This document shows, piece by piece, positions 56,789-64,000 of a stretch of 64,000 bases of DNA (position 1 is its first letter; the number at the start of each line of letters is the position of its first letter). The position numbers and the translations under genes were made by a program. This DNA is from Ooceraea biroi (Eukaryota > Arthropoda > Insecta > Hymenoptera > Formicidae): positions 4,402,001 to 4,466,000 of the forward strand of contig NC_039519.1 of NCBI RefSeq assembly GCF_003672135.1, written 5' to 3'. The notes under the pieces are model-generated. The model saw only the letters and a program-made list of their open reading frames with translations. It searched no databases and was not told the DNA's origin.

Positions 56789-58820
56789 GGGGGGAGCCTG
56801 CTTTAGAACGCTGAAAATAAGGTATATTTTACGAATTGTTTTTGGAGAAACTATACAGCGGATCATTATAAAACTTTGATGCATTTATTAGTACATGTTT
56901 AAAGATAAAAAAAATTATTTTTTTATTTGAATATATCGCCTGTAGAGGTCGTCCTGGAGAAATCTTAGTGCAGCCGCGTCGCCGGCATTGCAAATTGGTG
57001 AGCATTCTCCTGCCTCCAAATTTCGTCTAAACTGAAAAATTGAAATATGTTCTCGTTATTTATGAGTTCCCATCGTCGATGAACCAAAGAGAGAAGAAAA
57101 AAGTTGAAAAGTGCCAAAATGGTGGAGCTTAGAACACAAAAGTACGATTTTTAGGCAAAGTTGTTGAACTTTTTCATGCAAAATAATTGTTTAACTTAAT
57201 GTTTTTATGAATATTAAAGGTTCATCGACGATGGGAATTCATAAATAACGAGAAAATATTTCAATTTTTCAGTTTGGATGAAATTTGGAGGCAGGAGAAT
57301 GCTCACCAATTTACAATGCATTTATTAGTACATGTTTAAAGATAAAAAAATTATTTTTTGATTTGAATATATCGCTTGTAGAGGTCGTCCTGGAGAAATC
57401 TTAGTGTAGCCGCGTCGCCGGCATTGCAAATTGGTGAGCATTCTCCTGCCTCCAAATTTCGTCTAAACTGAAAAATTGAAATGTGTTCTCGTTATTTATG
57501 AATTCCCATCGTCGATGAACCTTTAATATTCATAAAAACATTAAGTTAAACAATTACTTTTGCATGAAAAAGTTCAACAACTTTGCCTAAAAATCGTACT
57601 TTTGTGTTCTAAGCTCCACCATTTTGGCACTTTTCAACTCTTTTCTTCTCTCTTTGGTTCATCGACGATGGGAATTCATAAATAACGAGAAAATATTTCA
57701 ATTTTTCAGTTTGGATGAAATTTGGAGGCAGGAGAATGCTCACCAATTTACAATGCATTTATTAGTACATGTTTAAAGATAAAAACAATTATTTTTTGAT
57801 TTGAATATATCGCTCGTAGAGGTCGTCCTGGAGAAATCTTAGTGCAGCCGCGTCGCCGGCATTGCAAATTGGTGAGCATTCTCCTGCCTCCAAATTTCGT
57901 CTAAACTGAAAAATTGAAATATGTTCTCGTTATTTATGAGTTCCCATCGTCGATGAACCAAAGAGAGAAGAAAAAAGTTGAAAAGTGCCAAAATGGTGGA
58001 GCTTAGAACACAAAAGTACGATTTTTAGGCAAAGTTGTTGAACTTTTTCATGCAAAAATAATTGTTTAACTTAATGTTTTTATGAATATTAAAGGTTCAT
58101 CGACGATGGGAATTCATAAATAACGAGAAAATATTTCAATTTTTCAGTTTGGATGAAATTTGGAGGCAGGAGAATGCTCACCAATTTACAATGCATTTAT
58201 TAGTACATGTTTAAAGATAAAAAAATTATTTTTTGATTTGAATATATCGCTTGTAGAGGTCGTCCTGGAGAAATCTTAGTGCAGCCGCGTCGCCGGCATT
58301 GCAAATTGGTGAGCATTCTCCTGCCTCCAAATTTCGTCTAAACTGAAAAATTGAAATATGTTCTCGTTATTTATGAGTTCCCATCGTCGATGAACCAAAG
58401 AGAGAAGAAAAAAGTTGAAAAGTGCCAAAATGGTGGAGCTTAGAACACAAAAGTACGATTTTTAGGCAAAGTTGTTGAACTTTTTCATGCAAAAGTAATT
58501 GTTTAACTTAATGTTTTTATGAATATTAAAGGTTCATCGACGATGGGAATTCATGAATAACGAGAAAATATTTCAATTTTTCAGTTTGGATGAAATTTGG
58601 AGGCAGGAGAATGCTCGCCAATTTATAATGCCGGCTGCACTAAGATGCCTCCAGGACGACCTCTACAGGCGATATATTCAAATAAAAAAATAATTTTTTT
58701 TATCTTTAAACATGTACTAATAAATGCATCAAAGTTTTATAATGATCCGCTGTATAGTTTCTCCAAAACAAATTCGTAAAATTATACCTTATTTTCAACG
58801 TTCTAAAGCAGGTTCCCCCC
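56789..58820. mobile_element. TTAA-flanked composite foldback element with internal tandem units (2032 bp)
   Basis: Outer inverted repeats of about 200 bp begin GGGGGGAGCCTGCTTTAGAA, flanked by TTAA (56785-56788, 58821-58824). Inside are about four tandem units spaced 436-438 bp (landmark GGTGAGCATTCTCCTGCCTC at about 56997, 57433, 57871, 58309). Each unit has arms ending CCCATCGTCGATGAACC and its inverse, enclosing a core of about 135 bp. In unit 2 the core is reversed. No coding sequence. TTAA would fit a piggyBac-type transposase, but this is inference. Confidence 0.88.
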
Positions 58821-58824
58821 TTAA

Positions 58825-60311
58825 TACACTCCAGATAGTATCCGCACTACATAACTAAAAGACGGAGTACGACTTTCTCTATGTGTACGTGCATAAAAAT
58901 ACTCGGTATCAAAGATGAGGTATCGATACTCTGGCGATAAGTGCGTGCGCGCGTACCCACCACGTGTATATGTGTGTCGCGACTGCACACAATCGAACGC
59001 AAAGCTCTTTCGCAGTGACGCAGCCGGACTGGAGGACATCTTATTGGCCGGCTAACGTAAACACGCATGTGAGCACACCCCTTGTCTCCTTACATCATGG
59101 AGTCCAGATATCTTCCGATCCCGTACTCTCCCTCCCCTCCCCGTTGCGCCGCTTGCAGCCGCCGTATCCACCCCCACCCTCGCCTTCAGCTTCATCCATT
59201 CACCACTGGTGCGCCGCGTCTCGCATCTCCTCCCCCCACCATCCACCACGCCACGATCGCGCTCTATCCCTTCCCCTTCTAGCCTGCTGGCTAGCTCGAG
59301 AGGACCCGGCAAGAAGCACTCACATCGCCGCGCGCGCGATTCTCCTCCCTGCCGCGCAAACACGCTACACGCATGCGAGTTCCACTTCTCGGAGCGCTGC
59401 TGCACCGAGAGCTCATTCCCTCCGAAGACGAGCGTGGAGACAGTTGCCCTCCGTAACCCTCCAATTGCCCGACGGGATCCCCATCAGGATCTCGTGCGCT
59501 CGGCGAGGATTTTAACGACTCTTCCATTTCAAGACTAATGCCCAAAGTATACTCGTATCCGTGCAAAATCTCATGCTCCGAGTAGCTATTTGTGCAACTG
59601 AAGCTGTACCTCTCTCTCTCTCTCTCGTTCTTTCTGCCTCTTTTAACGTAAAACAATACAAAAATCAAGAGAAGATAAATCTTTGGGTCAAACTAAAGTT
59701 GATGTGATTTCGTCGCTACTAAATCTGTTTCAATAACGACCAATTCGCGGAGTTGTCGACTGAACAGATGACATATTTCGAGCGTTCTGACACTGGCTTT
59801 ACGTTCCACTCCTCCTTATATCCTTGACAAAAGCCTTGACTTTTCGGCGAAGCGGAGCGCGCGAGCACGAGCGCGTTAGTGAATTCCGCAAGTGAGAGCC
59901 ACGCTAGCTGGCTCGCTCGCTCGCCTCCCCTTGCGGATGATGTACCTCGCACACTTGCTCTTCGCATCTCTTTACTCTGTCTACACTTTCGCTTGACTAT
60001 TCCTCTTTTCCCGGTCGGTATCGATTGTCGCGCACGCGCGCGCGCGAAGCGCGACGGCGAAAGTAGAGGCGATTTCATATCGGGATATCCAGGCGAAGCG
60101 CAGATTCGCTAAAACGTAACAATGAGCTCGCCCGTCGTCAGACCTGCCGTCGTGAATTTTCCCGCTTTAACTCCTCCGCTTGTACTCGCATTTTCGATTA
60201 CAATTTCCCACGCACGAGTGTCTGCTATCGCCGCTCGGTTACCTAGCAAGTTCGGCAACTGGGGAAACAGAAAACTGGAGAAACTGACCGCGTGGGCCGT
60301 AATGCCAAATA
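58825..60311. other. No gene recognised; GC-rich low-complexity DNA
   Basis: C-rich and CpG-rich stretches (58950-59500, 59840-60060) give overlapping open frames on both strands without domains. A TC tract lies at about 59611-59628. Confidence 0.45.
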
Positions 60312-61187
60312 CCCGACTAGAAATTTATCCAGTGGTCCTGATCAGGTTGACCTTATTTTATTATCAGGTCCTGATCAGGTAAATTCATCAGGACCTGATC
60401 AGTCATGTAACGCAGCGCAATAGTTAGGTCCTTATCTGGATATCCTCATCAGGCTTACATCGGGTTGAATTACTAAATCCTTGCTACCCAGACAGCACCA
60501 AGTCGTCTAAAGGATTACTAAAACTTGATATTTTCGGCGAGTGTAAGAGTCCTTAGGACATATACTACTAGTATATGTTCTAAGTAAGAGTCCAAAAGAA
60601 GAGAAGAAAAGAGTATCGGATCGGTTTTCCAGATGGTTATTTGTAAGGTGCTAACCAAATGTTTCTTGCGAGAACGTCACGCCTGACCTGGCCATCTATC
60701 GGTCGCTTGGTGAATCAGAGGCGGAAAACACACTTGTGTTGATTTTTGTCTCTTATTGTTCCATAATCGAGTACATTGAAATGTATATGATATAAAAATA
60801 ATTACTACTCGCAAATTAAGTAGAAATTACTATTCTTTCTACATTAAGTATATAACGTACATTATAATATGATAAACTACGTATGGCCCGATGTAGGACC
60901 AGATGTGGGAAACCTTTAGCTCTAAATTTTAAAAAATATCAGGATGAAGGAATAAGATCCTTAGTAGGTACTAATAATGTGAACCTCAACGAAATTTGTA
61001 CTTTGAAATATCAGGCATAACGTAAGAAGGTCCTAATATGTTCCTTATTATTTTAACCCTAAAAAGGTCATACATATTTGAACCTGATGAGGATATTCTT
61101 AGGTATACCTTATTCAGGATTACCTTGCGCCAACCACGTCAGGTCCTTATAACATATTAGGTAAGCCTGACAACGTTTCTAGTCGGG
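60312..61187. mobile_element. CCCGACTAGAAA-ended element with internal TCAGGTCCT motifs (876 bp)
   Basis: Both ends read CCCGACTAGAAA inward and are flanked by TA (60310-60311, 61188-61189). Both ends contain repeated TCAGGTCCT/AGGACCTGA or close variants, including a CCTGATCAGG palindrome. No ORF. It is a non-autonomous Tc1/mariner-type candidate with clustered possible transposase-binding sites. Confidence 0.8.
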
Positions 61188-61189
61188 TA

Positions 61190-62379
61190 AGGGATTCGTT
61201 CATGACAATGAAATACTATTATTATATTAATGAAATATACCATCGTTGAAGTACCGGATACCATAATGACTAATATTTATAAAAAATTTCCACGCTCTAC
61301 TTAAATGATTAAGTGGGCGAATGAGCGGAAGGGGGAGAGACAGCGTGACGCGCGGACGACGAAATTTGACATGAGGATCGAACAGTTTCGCGACTGCCGA
61401 GTCGTTGAAAACTGCAAAAGCCGATGCCAGGGGCAGCGAGTTGCGAATTATTGCGCAATATTGCACTCGCAGAGGCGATCCCGACTTTCCAGCCAGCAAT
61501 GAGCAGCGGAAGCGACGACGAATGAATTATTTCTCGATCTCGATCGCATAAGTGCCGCATAGTTGCCGTGTAGATGCGCATCGATTTACACGGATCGCTT
61601 CGGCGTATTTTTAGAATCGTTGCGTCGTATAAAACACCGCGGCCGAGGAGAGAAAGTTCAGAAACGTCGTGTCAAAGGATATTTTTGGATCGTTGTAGCG
61701 AGCGTGCATCGCACGTACCGCGCGGGCGCGCGGGCGGCCGCGCAGCGGTTTACGCTCCGCTTGAAAACGACGGGCACGGGCACGAGCAGCGGCAACACAG
61801 CGAGAACGAGAACGACAACCACGAGGACAACGACAACGGCTACGCTCGATCTTGCTTAGTAGTATCGACTTTCTCGAAACACCGGCTCGCGTAGAGAGAT
61901 GACGGTAAATCTCGATGGAAAAGCGACCGTAAGAAAAGTTAAAGATACCGTTCGCGCGTGTTTCTATGTAGTGGGAGGCGTGGGGGGGCGGGAGGGGGAG
62001 GGGGGGAGAAAAAGCGGAACGCGTTCGTGCGCTACTTTAAACCCGGAACGGACGAGTCTTGCCGTGCGCGCGATACCTCGCCGTTATCGATTAAAACGCC
62101 CCACCTGCTGGAGGTTATAAAAACCGAAAGGGCCGTTCCGCTTGTGTACTTTGCTCTCTCCCTCTTTTCTGCGTGTGTCCGTACGTGTGTGCGTGCGCGC
62201 GCCCGTGGCATGTCCGTGATTCGAACCCCGTAAATCAACGTCGGTCGGTCGCTCGGTTGGTTGGTGACCTCGCGCGACGACTCCGACACACGACCAGCAA
62301 TTATTCATTCCGCGAGTTTCCGAATCTTGTTACGTCTCGGATATGACAGCGATATTCTACCTCGCGATTCCGTATTCGC

Positions 62380-62410
<31 letters not shown>

Positions 62411-62572
62411 GCGCGGCCGACTGACATTCAATTTTAACTGGTTATAATCTGACATTCGTAGAATTACGTGGAATCCTATTCCCTTTATTATTAAGGCTTC
62501 GTCTGCGGACGAGAGGAGATACGTGTTTAGCCTATTATGCGCTATTCCGCGTCTCTTTCATCTCGGGCAGAT
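61190..62572. other. No gene recognised; CpG-rich block with CCG repeat
   Basis: CpG-rich DNA at 61300-62420 including G-rich runs at 61979-62010 and a CCG repeat at 62377-62411. It may be a promoter region for a gene outside the window. No splice-supported exon could be built. Confidence 0.4.
62377..62411 (+). repeat. CCG trinucleotide repeat
   Basis: About 11 tandem CCG/GCC units in CpG-rich DNA. Confidence 0.9.
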
Positions 62573-62576
62573 TTAA

Positions 62577-64000
62577 GGGGGGAGCCTGCTTTAGAACGTT
62601 GAAAATAAGGTATAATTTTACGAATTTTGTTGGAGAAACTATACAGTGGACATTATAAAACTTTGATGCATTTATTAGTACATGTTTAAAGATAAAAAAA
62701 TATTTTTTTATTTAAATATATCGCCTGTAGAGGTCGTCCTGGAGGCATTGTAAATTGGTGAGCATTCTCCTGCCTCCAAATTTCATCCAAACTGAAAAAT
62801 TGAAATATTTTCTCGTTATTTATGAATTCCCATCGTCGATGAACCTTTAATATTCATAAAAACATTAAGTTAAACAATTACTTTTGCATGAAAAAGTTCA
62901 AAAATTTTGCCTAAAAATCGTACTTTTGTGTTCTAAGCTCCACCATTCTGGCACTTTTCAACTCTTTTCTTCTCTCTTTGGTTCATCGACGATGGGAATT
63001 CATAAATAACGAGAACACATTTCAATTTTTCAGTTTAGACGAAATTTGGAGGCAGGAGAATGCTCACCAATTTGCAATGCCGGCGACGCGGCTGCACTAA
63101 GATTTCTCCAGGACGACCTCTACGAGCGATATATTCAACTCAAAAAATAATTTTTTTTATCTTTAAACATGTACTAATAAATGCATTGTAAATTGGCGAG
63201 CATTCTCCTGCCTCCAAATTTCATCCAAACTGAAAAATTGAAATATTTTCTCGTTATTTATGAATTCCCATCGTCGATGAACCTTTAATATTCATAAAAA
63301 CATTAAGTTAAACAATTACTTTTGCATGAAAAAGTTCAACAACTTTGCCTAAAAATCGTACTTTTGTGTTCTAAGCTCCACCATTTTGGCACTTTTCAAC
63401 TTTTTTCTTCTCTCTTTGGTTCATCGACGATGGGAACTCATAAATAACGAGAACATATTTCAATTTTTCAGTTTAGACGAAATTTGGAGGCAGGAGAATG
63501 CTCACCAATTTGCAATGCCGGCGACGCGGCTGCACTAAGATTTCTCCAGGACGACCTCTACGAGCGATATATTCAAATCAAAAAATAATTTTTTTATCTT
63601 TAAACATGTACTAATAAATGCATTGTAAATTGGCGAGCATTCTTCTGCCTCCAAATTTCATCCAAACTGAAAAATTGAAATATTTTCTCGTTATTTATGA
63701 ATTCCCATCGTCGATGAACCTTTAATATTCATAAAAACATTAAGTTAAACAATTACTTTTGCATGAAAAAGTTCAACAACTTTGCCTAAAAATCGTACTT
63801 TTGTGTTCTAAGCTCCACCATTTTGGCACTTTTCAACTTTTTTCTTCTCTCTTTGGTTCATCGACGATGGGAACTCATAAATAACGAGAACATATTTCAA
63901 TTTTTCAGTTTAGACGAAATTTGGAGGCAGGAGAATGCTCACCAATTTGCAATGCCGGCGACGCGGCTGCACTAAGATTTCTCCAGGACGACCTCTACGA
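62577..64000. mobile_element. Second TTAA-flanked composite element, cut by the window edge
   Basis: Begins GGGGGGAGCCTGCTTTAGAA after TTAA (62573-62576), like 56789-58820. Three tandem units with 439-bp spacing (about 62754, 63193, 63632) are visible. The units, arms included, run in the opposite direction to those of the first element. The right end lies beyond the window. Confidence 0.88.

Noticed and set aside
59052..59668. Overlapping open frames in a CpG-rich block
   Set aside because: Open on both strands, Arg/Ser/Pro-rich as expected from composition; no exon borders.
62205..62235. GGGGTTCGAATCA on the minus strand, like a tRNA B box
   Set aside because: No matching A box, acceptor stem or terminator in the expected positions.

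Overview
The window looks like nuclear DNA from a hymenopteran insect, most likely an ant. I infer this from insect-type gene content (an N-CoR/SMRTER co-repressor with large introns and a BTB zinc-finger gene), AT-rich introns alternating with CpG-rich blocks, and many Tc1/mariner-type elements. Nothing bacterial or viral is evident. Species is not determined.

Two protein-coding genes can be supported. (1) A plus-strand three-exon gene (10045-15956) encodes a 623-residue BTB protein with two C-terminal C2H2 zinc fingers. Its second intron is almost entirely filled by a four-unit array of one inverted-repeat transposon. (2) On the minus strand, eight exons between 40022 and 17657 join in frame to give about 1043 N-terminal residues of the nuclear-receptor co-repressor SMRTER/N-CoR (Smr). 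They include the GPS2/TBL1-binding coiled coil, the deacetylase-activating region and the first SANT domain. The last visible exon ends in split-codon phase, so the gene continues beyond the left edge. The BTB gene therefore appears nested, on the opposite strand, in a Smr intron longer than 17.6 kb. A GC-rich non-coding first exon near 49.6 kb is proposed.

The rest is accessory, repeat-rich DNA. From left to right: a tandem pair of mariner elements with broken transposases (2.4-4.7 kb); the CAGGGTGTCC-ended array (11.9-14.7 kb) and a solo copy in the other orientation (27.9-28.6 kb); a 560-bp foldback element (28.6-29.2 kb), with this pair sitting inside a further inverted repeat; a CAGGGTGTTT-ended MITE (30.5-30.9 kb); a degraded pogo-like element with a small spliced ORF (33.1-34.0 kb); a 2.9-kb tandem array of 520-557-bp units, each carrying a 36-bp minisatellite (43.8-46.7 kb); two copies of an 815-831-bp foldback element (50.7-52.5 kb); several small MITEs; a TA-flanked element with many internal TCAGGTCCT motifs (60.3-61.2 kb); and two members of a TTAA-flanked composite element (56.8-58.8 kb, and 62.6 kb to the right edge) built from 437-439-bp tandem units.

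The most unusual observation is in the last family. Each unit has a core of about 135 bp between inverted arms. Comparison of unit variants in the two elements shows the core has flipped relative to its arms. No gene cargo or defence system was recognised; the novelty here is repeat architecture, not a new protein system.
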